In this document: piece by piece, positions 33,601 through 63,785 of the stretch
How positions within the stretch are numbered: the first letter of the stretch is position 1
How the letters are laid out: every line of letters begins with the position of its first letter
Source of the DNA: Pleodorina starrii
Lineage: Eukaryota; Chlorophyta; Chlorophyceae; Chlamydomonadales; Volvocaceae
Length of the DNA: 64,000 nt
Direction: 5' to 3'
Assembly (NCBI GenBank): GCA_030267565.1
Contig: BRXU01000004.1
Location: 853,501-917,500 of the forward strand
Program-made: the position numbers and the translations under genes
Notes under the pieces: model-generated
Told to the model about the DNA's origin: nothing
Seen by the model: the letters and a program-made list of their open reading frames with translations, nothing else
Databases searched by the model: none

Positions 33601-36600
33601 GCCTCTGGACCCGCCTCCCGTGTGCCTCCCTCGCCACTTGAACACTTGCAGCCCCAGCTGTCGTACACTGCCCCCGAGCTGGTCGTTCCGCCCGGCGGGG
33701 CGGCCGGTGCCGGCCCGTGGGTCGCCGCCAACCAGTCCCCTCTATCCTCGGCGGGCCAGCTGCTGCACGCCGATAACCCCTTCGCGCCGCCATCCCCACC
33801 CTCACACCCACCCTGCTGGGCTGCTGCCGACGCATTCAGCCTCGGCACACTTGCATACGAGACGATCGCTGTGGCGGCTCTGGCGGAGGGCGGATCACCA
33901 TCCTGGCGGCAGTCGAGCCGGCCGCTGCCGGACACGGCGTGCCCGCCACAGCTGCTGCCCGTGCGATGCAGCTTACATCAGTATGGTAGCAGGCTGGCAG
34001 CGCTGGAGTCTGTGGCATCCGCGTCGGGCGGGACGGTGATGGGAGCGATCGGCGGCGGTGGGGGCGGGGCCGGAGGCGGCGGCAGCTCCCTGGGCTTCCT
34101 GCCGGTCGCTGGAGGAGGGGCCGGCGGGGCCGGAGGGGCGGCGGCGGACCTGGCTCGCGTGCCAGCCGAGCTTCACGGTAGGTGGTCGGGTGGTATTCGG
34201 GCGGTGGCCGGAGGGATTCAAACATACAAGCTCAACTACTGGTTGCGGATGAACTGGTCTGGCGGATGAACTGGCGGGCGGGGTAAGGTACCTGAATAGC
34301 GACTGCAGGTGTGATGTGTGATTGCAGCTGAATGTGTGAAGCTGTGTGCGATGGCAGATAGGGCCAGGCAACGAGGGTCAAGCAATTTGACAGACGGAAC
34401 CCCAGCAGCATGCATGGCACCCCGAATGTACAATGCTGTAGTCTTGGCGTGCTGCTGTTTTATTTGGGTTGGGCCAAGCTCCTGCCCTCTGCGTCCCCTT
34501 CACCCTACCCCTCGCAGGCGTCCTCCTGGCCCTGGTGTCCCCCTCGCCCGCCTCCCGGCCCCCGCTGCCCTCGGTGGCTCGACTGGACTGGTTTGAGGCC
34601 GACTCGCTGCTGCGGACGCTGCGCTTCCTGGAGGGGATGGTGCAGGTAAGTTTAATGAGCAAAGGGCATGGGCATGGGCCGGTGAGTGCTTGCTGGAGCG
34701 GGGGTATGATTGGTTTGTATATATAGGTGCGTGCATACGGTGCGTGTCTGCGTGCGGACTGTGTACGTATGTGGGAGGCAAGGACTCGACGTTTAGCGCA
34801 AGGGAAGGTGTAATAAAGTTGGTGTATGTCGAGTAGTCGACCCACCCCGCTGCTATGCCGTGCGTGCGTCTTGCATGATCGAACGACCGCCTACAGAGCG
34901 AACCGCACCACAAGCTGTCCTTCTTGAATGACCTGGCGGAGGAGCGGAGGACCCGGACGACCAGCACCAGCACCACCAGCAGCGGCAGCCAGCAGCAGCA
35001 GCAGGAGGCCATCATCAGCGGCTACCTGGGTGGCGGAACGGCAACGGGGGACGCACTTTGGCGCCGCCTGCCGGACCGGCTCTTGGCCAGCCGGGTGCTG
35101 CCGTCGTTGCTGCAGGTCCGTTCGTTCGTCCGTAGATACGTAGGGCGGGTGTGTTGATGGATGGGAGCAGGAAGGCAGCAGGGCAGGAATGGTGGACCAG
35201 GGGCTGATGGCTCACCGATATAACGGGAGCTAGCATAGCTAGATAGAAGGACCTTACTTGGGTTGGGTTGGGTTGGGTTGGGTTGGGTTGGGTTGGGTTG
35301 GGTTGGGTTGGGTTGGGTTGGGTTGGGTTGGGTTGGGTTCATTCGAGGGAGGCGGCGAGTCCAAAAGTCAAAAAGCGAGTCGTCAATTATCGCCTTACGT
35401 GGGTTGGGACACCGCATTTGTGTTATGCTTGAGCTGCTACCGGTGAGGATGGGCCACACCAATAATGCAACCCTCAGCGAACAGCGCGGGTAAATGGGTG
35501 GGTGAGTGCGGCGGTAGGTACTAATCCGTCCGTCCCCCTGGTGCCGCGTGCTGAACTGCGTGTATGTGCCCCCCCTCACACATACACATATATACACACA
35601 AATCCACACACGCAGGAGGTCCGCAGGGGGGGTCCCGTCGGCGTGGCGGCTCTGCCGGTGACCGTGGCCATTTCGCAGCGGCTGGGTCGGGCAGCCTTTG
35701 CGTCACTGGCGCTTCCGCAGCTCACGCCGGTGCTGGAGGCGGCGGCAGCAGGGCCAGCCGGTGCCGCCCATGCAGCAGCCCCGTCTACCGCTGTTACTGC
35801 AGGAGCGGGGCCGGGGCAGCAGCAGCAGCAGCAGGCTATGCTGGCGGCACTCGTGGGGCAGGCGGAGGTGATGGCCGGACTGATGGACGGGTAGGGTCCG
35901 ATCCATCGCAATCGCATTGGTCAGGACGGGTCGTCAGGATTATTGGGTACAGGCTACGGAAGATGAACCGCAGTTAAGCGTGTCGGGCGCTCGGGCCAAG
36001 CGGGTCATCACCTGGGGGCTGGGGCGGGTGATTGATGGAGTCGGGTACCGTATTGGTGGAACTCTTGGGATCGTCCATGTAAAATCTCCAGGCAGGAGGG
36101 CCGCATGCATAACGGGGCTTTGACATAGGAGGGCAGCGACGGAACTAACGTAAGCCGCCGTCCGTGGCGCTGGGTGTGTAGTGTAGTGCACATCTGCGCG
36201 CGGGGGCCCCATCTGCGGCGGGGGTGGGTGGGTGGGTGGGTGTACACAGCGGGGGCAGAGACCGCAGCAGTGGGTGCACGGCGGGTGACTGACTGACTGA
36301 CTGACTGGTGCAGTGCCCTAGGAAGGGCCTGAGAGTTAGGGCACTGAATTGATGACCGAGAGGTCACCGGTTCGATCCCGGCCTTCGCAGAGGGCTGGGT
36401 GACCGATGGGGGCCCTGGTGTGGGAACGAACAGCAGGTGATCGCATGGCTCTTTAGCCATGTCCCTGTCCCCTGCACTGGTAGAACTCATCATGGTTGAA
36501 TGTTCAAACAATGATGTGTCTGGCATATCTGGGAAGAATGCGTGCGGGTACCCAGATGTGATCTGAGTGAGACGGAGCCCAGACACGGAGTGGGTGGGAG

Positions 36601-39600
36601 AAGCAACCCATCTTAGTCAAAAAGGCGGTCACCGCGGTAATGGGCTGTACCCGCCGATGAGGCATCAGTCTGTTCCCTTAACCCACGCAAGGGCTTACGG
36701 TCCAGCGTAATACTTTCTTTCTTTCTTGGTGCAGTGCTACCTACCGGTATCTTACCCGTGGACGGACGCGAGCCCGGCTGATGAACAGGTCCGTCCGTCA
36801 CTACTACTGACAACGCTGCTCCATTCACCATGCATCTGCTGGTGTCCGCCCCGCCCCCTGCCCGGTGTTCCCCATGCATGTTTGTTTCCATCCCAGCCCC
36901 ACCACAGATCGCTTGCTATTACCCGTGCTCCTCCGGGCAGTGCTAGGGCCCGGCGGCGGCGTTGCTGTGGCTTCTGAGGCCATGGCAGCAGCAGCTGCGA
37001 GTGGCAGCAGCAGCAGCAGCAGGGCGGCTGGGGAGACCGCCGGCTCCGTTGGGGCCTCCCAGATGGGCCCGACTGCTGGCCTGCCGCAGCAGCTGCTGGC
37101 GGATCCCCGCCTGGCCTTGGCGGCCCTGGGGCAGCTTCGGCGGCTGGTGGAGATCGGGCTGCTGGACGGCAGGTCCGCGCAGGTATGTAGCTGGGTTGCT
37201 GGGTAGGCGGGTTGATCGATGAGCGAGGTTGCATGGAGGAAGGGAGGCTAAGAGACGGAGAGCACATGGATGGCGGTCACATGGATGTGTCTATCTGCGG
37301 CATTGCACGGGTAGATGCATGTGCTGGTCGAACGACTGCGCGGCAAAAGGACGGGTGCATGTGCAATTTTTAAGTACGCTGCAGATCGGCATTTGCACGC
37401 CGTGCCTGATGATGTTTTTCCTGGAATAGCCAGTCACTGTGGTGAGACGCGCATACTACCGCGGTGGTGGTGGAAGGCAGTCCCGGCACGTTTATATGAT
37501 GACGTGGGCGTGGGACTACGGACTAGATTTTGAAGGTATTAAATGTATGTCATGCAAGATGTTATTATATGTATGCATGTCCAGCCGAGTGTGCGCGCCA
37601 ATTTGCACGCCTTGTGTGCAGGTTCGCTCGCGGCTGTTGCAGCCGCTGCTCGCTGCTGCAGCCCGCACCACTAGTGCGGCTGTGCGAACCAACTGCTTGG
37701 GCCTCGTGTCTGAGCTGGCTGGCAAGGTGGGTAGGCGCGGCTCGCGGGGTGTGTGTGTTGGGGGGGGGCTGGGGGCGGGGAGACCCATCAGCCATCACCC
37801 CACCTCCCATTACCTTCGCCTCGTCCCCGCCCCGGGCAGAAGGCGTTGGGTAGGCGCTGTAGTATGTAGTATTACGGGCGAGGCTGCATGGCCGGCCGCG
37901 TAAGGCAGGGCGGGTGCGTGCGTATGTGTGCGGGTGCAAGGGCGGGTGCGCGGTTTGTATGGTCTTTGCCCGTGTCGTCTTTTTTGTGCGTTCGTGATTG
38001 CCTTTATTGCTGCTGGTGTCATCAGCACGCACATCACGCACGGCCCGGCCGCGCCCCCACATACTGCTGCTGGTAAGCTCGCTGTGCATGCGCTTGGACG
38101 TCGCCCCCCCCACCCGGCGGTATGTCTCGAGTCCCTGCACTTCTTTATACCGGTATGTAGGCTAGTAACACGCATGCATGGTGCTGCGCGTGTCCGGCGC
38201 ACAGGTGGACAGGGCCGAGGGCGAGGCCATTCTCACGACATGCGCGCAGGTAAGGAAGCAACGAAGGCATACGGAACCTGCATATCCCATGCCCCGCGCA
38301 ATAAGCAGTAGTGGCTTCGCTCGGTTTAGGGACTCCGCCGTTGTAATGCAGCAGCGAGGGTCTGCTGATCACTTTTGTCTTTTAGCACGTACGGTTCTGT
38401 CTGTCTTGTCGCCTGCCCCTTCTGCCTGCTGCCCGCCGGGCAACGCACCCCGCCGATCGATACCCCTGCCTCCCTTGCCCTCTGCAATGTCCTCTCCAAC
38501 GTCTGATTGGGTCTGAATGGACGCGTATCGATCCTTGCACCAAGACCTCGCTCTATCTGCGTGCGCGGTGATCACCACGCACTGCACCGGGCAGGTATCG
38601 ACAGACAGATGTCACCACATTCATTCATTCATTCTCACCACATCTACCTATCTACATTTGCTTGGTTGGTTTCATGCGTGGTTGCAGCTGCTGTCGGTCG
38701 ACAGCAGTGGCGGCACAATTGTGGCGGTAGCTGGCGTACTGCAGTCCCTGTCCGAGGCACCAACCTGGGGCCCTGTCGCAACGGCTCACCGCCTCCTGCC
38801 GATGCTGGTGCCACAGCTGGTGGCCGCCTCCCTGACACCGCAGCAGCTCACATCCCTGTCGGCAATCGTTCAGGCACGTGCTGGCTTACCAACATGTATG
38901 CAAGCAACCCTGTACTTCACAACAGTGCCTGCACCTTCGCTGATTGAGTTGCTCGACCTGCATTCCGGTGCGTTGCCCCGTGAATGAAACTAACTATTAT
39001 CTACATACCTCTGAATGCATGTATGCGCGCTGTTGATGTGCTTGCGCATGTCCGTATGCACCACAGAGCCTGCTCTCAAGGGTTGCTCAGTACGCGGAGT
39101 CGGCTGTACGGATGCGTGCGGACGGCGGCGGCTTCATGCCGCCAGCTGCTCAAGCCGGATTGCCCGCCGCCGGTTCACGGCCACCAAGGACTGCCACTGC
39201 GGCGGATTCCGGCGGCCCAAGTGGCAGCAGCGAGAAGGCGGACGACGCACGCCCTACGGTACGAGAGCTACGTACCTGGCGGCAGCAGCAGCTGGTTCGC
39301 GCGTAGCCCCGTTCTTGCTATCTAGCTAGGGCCGAAGCACACGAAGCAAGGATAGGATGGCCGTCCTCCGTCAATCAACCACACTTGATGATGACGTTGA
39401 GATGCGTGGGACACGCGCCCAAATGAACGCACCGCTTTCCTGAATATCTCGACCCGCCGGCTGCCCAGCCACTTACGTATTATTACTACATGCCCCCCTG
39501 TTCGTATGCCCCATCCACGCACAACAGGCCGGCGGCTTGTTGGCTTTCACCACATGGCCCGCCGGCAACAGCAACGGAAGTCCATCCTCGTCCATAGCCA

Positions 39601-40151
39601 AGCCCAGCAGCTGTGCAACCACCGCTTCGGCCCCTGAAGCACCAGGGGCCGAAGCGGCTGCGGCACCAGGGGCCGAAGCGGCTGCGGCACCAGGGGCGGC
39701 TGTTGGTGCGGTAGCGACGACTGCCACCGGTTTGGTGCACTCCTTTGACCTGCCACAGAAGACGGCATCCAAGGCTTATGGCGCGCTCTCTGCTGCTGCT
39801 GCAACTGCTGCGTGGGCACCCGAACGGCCAAGCGTGTCCAACAGCTGGCGCCTGGATACGCACACGACTTCGACCTCGCATCACAGCGCTTCAACACCGA
39901 TGACGACGATGCAGGCGGCCGCCGCATCAAACTCGGCCCTCTTCACGGAGGTTGGCATCACGAGTGGCGTGCCTCGGGACGCCCCATTGCGCGTGCAGGA
40001 CACGGCAGCGTTGGGCGCGGCAGCGCGTGGGTTCGGCGGTGGCCCTTACCTCGGCAGCAGCAGCAGTGACAGCAGAGCAGTGCGGCCAGCAGCTGGGCAG
40101 CAGGGCACGCAGTCGTCGCTGTCGGGTCCCCTCAATCTTATGGACGCTTGA
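30650..40151 (+). CDS. SCY1-like pseudokinase, SCYL2 type
   Basis: SCYL2-type proteins are catalytically inactive kinases followed by a helical repeat region, acting in clathrin-linked trafficking. Exons joined in phase: 30650-30903, 31148-31253, 31799-31855, 32147-32428, 32868-33089, 33652-34177, 34518-34645, 34897-35115, 35616-35890, 36897-37182, 37622-37726, 38205-38249, 38688 to about 38873, 39067-39258 and 39528-40151, giving about 1,170 residues. The N-terminus (MSGIGAAFRSVAQKGAELAR, later VSIWVLDKRQ) is typical of the family. Then come HPGVVRVVQPLAET, MVLVTEAV and LLSLVDVLSFLHG. The catalytic loop is replaced by AHCGMSPQ and DFG by LAGF, so activity is not expected. LSYTAPELV and AADAFSLGTLAYE mark the C-lobe. 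Helical repeats follow (LFL-type pairs in exons 7-13), then a low-complexity tail. The intron after about 38873 lacks a clear GT donor (GC suspected), and a small exon near 38540-38595 may be missing. Confidence 0.9.
32441..32515. repeat. Tandem duplication in SCYL2-like intron 4
   Basis: A 26-27-bp segment beginning TGTATGCAAATGCATGCC occurs at 32441-32467 and again at 32489-32515 with one mismatch. It lies just after the exon ending at 32428. Confidence 0.9.
35258..35339. repeat. (TTGGG)16 array in SCYL2-like intron 8
   Basis: Sixteen uninterrupted copies of a 5-bp G-rich unit on the plus strand, lying between the exons ending at 35115 and starting at 35616. It has the G-run spacing for quadruplex formation in DNA or in the transcribed RNA. 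It is not the known algal telomere repeat (TTTTAGGG or TTTAGGG). Confidence 0.95.
36317..36726 (+). mobile_element. tRNA-related SINE with perfect 11-bp target duplication, in an SCYL2-like intron
   Basis: The element is bounded by exact 11-bp direct repeats TGGTGCAGTGC at 36306-36316 and 36727-36737. The head has a tRNA-like segment with a B box, GGTTCGATCCC, near 36369-36379, and an A-box-like GAGTTAGGGC near 36331-36340. The 3' end has TTCCCTTAACCCACGC, a short stem (36685-36708) and a (TTTC)n tail. Orientation is the same as the host gene. It lies wholly within the intron 35891-36896. The removed region rebuilds a single TGGTGCAGTGC site. Length is 410 bp. Confidence 0.93.
39639..39701 (+). 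repeat. 24-bp coding repeat in the SCYL2-like last exon
   Basis: Two identical 24-bp units (39639-39662 and 39663-39686) and a partial third encode APGAEAAA repeats in the low-complexity C-terminal tail. The exact identity suggests recent duplication. Confidence 0.9.
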
Positions 40152-43050
40152 TGCGCCGCCCAGGTCGTGGAGACGTGAATGATGACGAGGTAGGGATTCT
40201 GCTGTCGAAGGGCGGCCCAAGGTAGGGGCGGCATTGCTACCGTAATTCATTCTCTCGCTCGTGTACGTATGGACGGGTTTCGCCACACTGAGAGTGTGCT
40301 CGCTCGCTCGCTGGGGCATTTCGCCTCGGTTATTTCATTTTACCCAGTCCGTAACTGTGAGGCAAATGATAGTGGGGTTGAAGAATCAGGGTGGTGCCAG
40401 GCCTGGTTGGGTTGTGTGCGTGGTGTGGGCGAATGTATCTGTCGCTACGTAGCCTTGCACCGACATTCGCTTAGCGCTCCCGTTGGCATCGCAGCGACTT
40501 GGCCGGCCGGATAGATAGCCTGCTCCAGGATGTGGTGGCAACATGAAGTATGGGAGGAATGAATGAATTCGAGTGCAATGGAACGATTGGACTCCCGTGT
40601 CTAGGATCCTAGCGTAGACCACTCTGGGCCGGTCAACCTTGCTCATGGTAGGTACTTTCTAGTATTGCGTTGCGTCGTGTTGAGCTGTTGCCGAATGGAC
40701 CTCGCTCAGGTGGGTTACTGCGGCGCTGGGGTATGTACCGACGTGGCACCCGCCCAAATGAAAACCCGCATGCTTGCTTTGGCCATGCCCAATGTGCGTG
40801 TATGTGGATAAATAGGGCGGGTACGCGCGGGGCTATCTAGTCGCTTGGTGGACTTTTTAAGGAAGTTCATGTGTTACGCTGATGAGCGCCTGTATGGAAC
40901 ACCACACAGCTCGCCCTGGTGCGCGCCTCATGGGCGAGACGAGACGAGGGATCGAAAAGATATGAATTAGTTGCATTTAGGCAACAACAACATCAGGCAA
41001 GGCAAAGTGAGCCCAGCGACCCACCGACCCGTCCGCACCCTAAACACACATGCAGCATAACAGCAGGAACAACTGACGACACCCACCTTTTCCAGCCACA
41101 CACCAGCCATACCTGCATCCGCTGTCTTGCTTGCCAGCCGATCGCTCGTTCGTAACACGTCCTGGCTTCCGTTCATTCCGTTCATCCTGGCTTCCGTTCA
41201 TTTCGTGCCCCCCTTTAGGTGGGCAAGCCAACCACAATTCCATTTGATCCGGACGCGATAGATAGATGAAGCCGGCGTGAATTGTGGAGGACGGAACTCC
41301 TGCGCTATGATACTTAGTTTTGAGTCCTGCGCGCGTGCGTACTTTCACATCATCCATGATGAAGCAGCGTCGTAGATTGCGGCACTCCAGGTATTGCACG
41401 TGCGTGAATGCATTTCGTCGGGTTGCTTGTGTCCCTTCTGACGTAACCTAGTTGGTCTGCGTGTCGGATCACATGACTGCACATGAACAAGCAATGTATG
41501 TGCCGTACCTGCCCCAGGAGAGTGCGTGGGGCAGGGTGGGGCCCAGCTACCGGTAGATAGTGGGCCTACTCAGATTTACGAGCAGGCTGCGCTGCGCGGC
41601 ACGGCGCGACCGGGATGCATGCGGCGCATCCTCAGTGCGGTTGGGTCAGTACATAACACTAAGGAATGTAGGGCCAGGGCTCCCTTGCAGCTAGCGGGGC
41701 TGGCGGGTGTGGCTGCGGTGGTTGGTGCCACTGATAGATGCGAGTGGACGCAGCTGGCTGTAATAAGGGGTTCTCGTTCGTCCTCCATGCACAAGGCATC
41801 TTGCTTGCTGCTGCGGATTGCCCCATGAGGTTCACTGATTCTGATACCTCCCTCACCGTGCTGCGTGGGTACTCTTCTATCCAGCCTTCTTATCCTGTCT
41901 CTGATGTCTCATTATTTTGCAAATGCAAAGCGCAATGCAATGTTTATAAAACGATCCCCGAGGGCCGGAGCGAGGCGGCAACGATACCCTCGAGTGCTTC
42001 GAGTGAGCGACGGTGCTGGACGATGCCGGCGGTACGACGCCCGTTTGCCGACCTGCTATCCAGGGGCCCATCGTTCGTTGGAGGCACCATCCCTCGCGTC
42101 GGGGAGATTATCCGTCGAGGGGGGGGGCAAAACAGCTTTGCGCGGCACATCCAGTCATTTAGGTGGCGCGCGGTAGAATGCGTGGCGCGGCTCCTCGTCT
42201 ACCCGCCCCGTCTGGGATGCTTCTGGGGCCTACGTGTGAGCAGCTAGGCATGCGAGAGCCTATATGTATCGTGGGGCTCGCGGTATGCAGCCGATCTGTG
42301 TTTGTCGCAAAATCTATGCTTGTCGCAACAATCTGTGCTCATCGCAACGCTCAGCTGCCCCGAAAAGCCCGAAACCAAGTAGTTAGCAGGTAAGGTCCTA
42401 GCCGCGCGCTATCGTGCATAGCAAACCTCACAGTTCAAAGTAAAAGGCTTATTAGAATCACAACGGAGCCACCGTGTCATAATTTGTTTGTCCAACCATA
42501 CGTACGTCAGGTTAGATGGTTGCACTTGTCGCCGGTCCGACACGGACTGCTGCTTTCGGCTGCTTGTATGTACCCGCAACGATTCTCAAAGACGGCAGCG
42601 CAAGCTCGGTATTCCGATAAATTATTATTATTACTGAGAATCTTAGACATAAAAAACCATAGGTTAAGCATGATCCAATGTATGCGCGACCGAGACATCA
42701 ACCAGTCATCACCAACTCGTAATCCAACTGAGTCTCAACCACCGGCCGCAAATTCTGTAGACCGACTGGAGAATGGTTTGATGAAATCTTTTGACAATAT
42801 ATATTGGTGAATGTACAGTAGCGTGCTTATTGTGAGAATTTCGCGCTCATATCGCACAAAATGTCAGACCATCTTATTGGAAGTTCCGGCAGCTTAATCC
42901 TTATATAAGTTTGATAGTTTTTTATAACACCATCTTCTTATAAGACCATCTGAGGCTTACCGCAGCCTAACCAGCGCCTCATGGCGCCTGAGATAGAATG
43001 GTTCACAGCTTGACCACACGGAGGCGGAACAGACCGGAAATCGTGCTGTT
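40152..43050. other. Intergenic region between the SCYL2-like and ABC transporter genes
   Basis: About 2.9 kb with no exon I can support. A short tandem run near 41160-41200 repeats a CTGGCTTCCGTTCATT-like unit. A trio of related short units (TGYTYRTCGCAA) lies near 42298-42345. The last 600 bases are AT-richer and should include the ABC gene promoter and leader. Confidence 0.5.
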
Positions 43051-61418
<18,368 letters not shown>

Positions 61419-62508
61419 TTTCCTCGCTCAGCGCGCGCAAGTCAATTTCGTGCGTGCGTAGGACCTGCGTGCGTAAATCTATCTGTGCGAACGTGGCTGC
61501 CATCGCAGCCACGTATGTATGTAGCCGCCCGAGGTAGCGTATGTAGGTGCAGCAAATACCATCCGAGCGAGCGAGTGGCAGGTCGTCACGAGACCGACCT
61601 GCGCGAGTTGAGTTGAGTGGCGTGAAGGAGGACGGGGTTAGTTGTGCAGCTCGGGACGACAACTTATATACCGACATGCATCTGCTGCTGGTAGGCGCGT
61701 GTGCACGCACGCCTTCGACTGATGATCGATGGCTCCTCACCACTGACACAATACATACATACACATGCATGCGTCCATCGATGTGGCATCCTCGGAAGTT
61801 TACTTAGAGGATATATATAACTACTTGCTTGCTGACCGGGCATCTTGATTATCTATCATCATATTAGCATGGATACAAAATGTACTGCGTAGAGCCCTGA
61901 CGTACGTGCGTACTCGGCATTGCGTTGCGTGGCCGTACGTGGTGTTTTGCCATAACGTATGCATGGCTTCAGTGCGTATGCGTCGGTATACCTTTGTTGG
62001 GTTCGTTCTATTTCTGTCGGTACCCGCCGCCTCTGGCTGGCGGTCGATCGGTTTTGCGAAGGACTGCCGCTTGCTGTCCATCCATGATCGATAATGGCAT
62101 CTGATGGCAGCTTCTCTAGAAAGCCGCCCCGGTTTCCCTCCGCCGTTCTTTTGGTCAGCGCGCGCGGCCGTCCTCGGGGCTTCTGGGGCGAGGCAGGGGG
62201 GTCCAGTAGATGGTGGCCCACGCATGTAGCCCCGTACGTCGGGTATGTAGGCGGCGAGGTCTCGCTGTCGCTGATAGGGCGGGGAGGCTTGTCGTGTGCA
62301 ATGATGAATTCCCTCGTGGTCGCGGGTGTTTGTGCTTTCCTTATTACGGGATGCATTACTCGTTCCTGCCTGAATAGCTCGTGCAGTCTGACCCGGTTAG
62401 TTGGCGATGGGCTCTTCATTATTCTGCCTGTCGCCTTGGTCCGTTCCGATCCTGTGCACGGCCCGCCGCTGCGTGGCCCGCCCGCTGCGTGGTGGGTCTG
62501 AATCCCGC

Positions 62509-62513
62509 TGTAA
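62509..62513 (+). terminator. Candidate polyadenylation signal TGTAA
   Basis: TGTAA followed by TTAATAAA, about 1.1 kb after the ABC transporter stop. TGTAA is the standard signal in Chlamydomonas and Volvox. This is a short motif, so chance occurrence is possible. Confidence 0.4.
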
Positions 62514-63151
62514 TTAATAAACCATAAGCAAGTATAATTAAGGCGTGGCATGCCGTGCGGTGCATGATGAAACTACCATCTGCGATGCGAACAGATAGAA
62601 CCGGTTGGATTGATACGTGTCACATCACCTGCTGCGCTACAGGCGCGTGTGTGGTGTGCACCTTCAATGTTAAATAAAGCCCAACGTCAAACCCTGGGCG
62701 GGGTTACAGCGCTCCAGGCAGGGGCAGCCCCGCCGGTCGCAAAGCCGCATGCTGGCAGATATGCATATGACCTGCTCCCTGCCACTGCGTGCCGCCGCTT
62801 CGTGGAGCGTACTGGTGGGAGGCGAGCGGCTCGTGTGACTCGCACACCGGGCTGTATTCACCTCCGCCGATCGTCGTTGCCAGGCACACCAGCTGCCGGC
62901 GCTTTCCCCTGAGTCCTGAGCGACGGCGCCTGAACGAAGATATCGATTTGGCGAGGCTTATTAGGTGGACAGTGGTGAGCTATGGGCCTTGTAGCAACGC
63001 TGCTGCCCATGACGACGATCGACTTGCGAGCCCAGGGACACATGCATTCAGCAGCAGAGGCAACGAAACCGCGGCTTGCGGTTACAATTCGCCGTCATGG
63101 CATGAGCAATCGAGAAGCGCTAGTCGACTTCTTAGTCGTAAACAGGACAGA

Positions 63152-63237
63152 AAGGATAAACACGCCCCACAACCAGTCTGGAAATGCCCTGCCCTGGTCT
63201 TGAAGGATAAACATGCCCCACAACCAGTCTGAAAATG
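63152..63237. repeat. Direct repeat of about 35 bp
   Basis: A segment beginning AAGGATAAACAYGCCCCACA occurs at 63152-63186 and again at 63203-63237, spaced 51 bases apart, with two or three differences. The function is unknown. Confidence 0.9.
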
Positions 63238-63785
63238 GGTCCCCAACAATTTGCTCGGGCGCGCTTGGCGCGCGTAGAGAACCAGCGTTCGTTTCCGGTC
63301 GATCGGGATTGAAGCAGCTAGGAGCTAGCTTTGCAGCAAACTGCATTTTCACGCACTAAGTGCTAGGAGGAAGTGACCTAAACCGAACAAGCTCAAGGAT
63401 AACTGCACCAGCCAGCCCCTGCGCGGCACTGCGGCTGTGCGTCTGTGCCCCTCCAGCAGGTGAAACGGTCTCCTACCGGAAACTGTCAACACACCTCCGA
63501 AACCATAAAGCGTGTCTGCGGCTCTGCGCATGTGATGAGAGGCTGCAGCAGTTGCAACCGTTGCCAGTATGACAATCTATTGTTGGATCAACCGGTACTG
63601 CGGCATGACAAGCTAGAATGCCAAACGGTGCGCAAGGAGCCAGGACCCCCTTGTGTTTACGTTTTGCGTCTATTATATCGTTAAATGTAAAAACAATCAA
63701 TATCTCAAATGTAAGAAGTTCAGAAGCCAAGGGCTATTGAGTACAGGCGACGCCCATTTCCGCGGGAGAGGGCTCTATCTGCGCC

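Larger units (their letters stand above)
61419..63785. other. ABC gene 3' region and intergenic sequence
   Basis: A TGTAA motif, the usual volvocine polyadenylation signal, lies at 62509-62513, so a 3' UTR of about 1.1 kb is possible. Open frames on both strands around 61860-62550 have no family resemblance and probably reflect this UTR. Near 63535-63680 a Cys-rich frame (GCSSCNRCQYDN, LECQTVRKEPGPPC) is visible but has no clear start or partner exon. Confidence 0.5.

Noticed and set aside
35258..35339. Telomeric repeat
   Set aside because: The unit is TTGGG, not a known green-algal telomere repeat, and it sits inside an intron.
61859..62551. Minus-strand 230-codon ORF opposite a plus-strand 135-codon ORF
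   Set aside because: No family resemblance or splice support, and it lies in the likely 3' UTR of the ABC gene.
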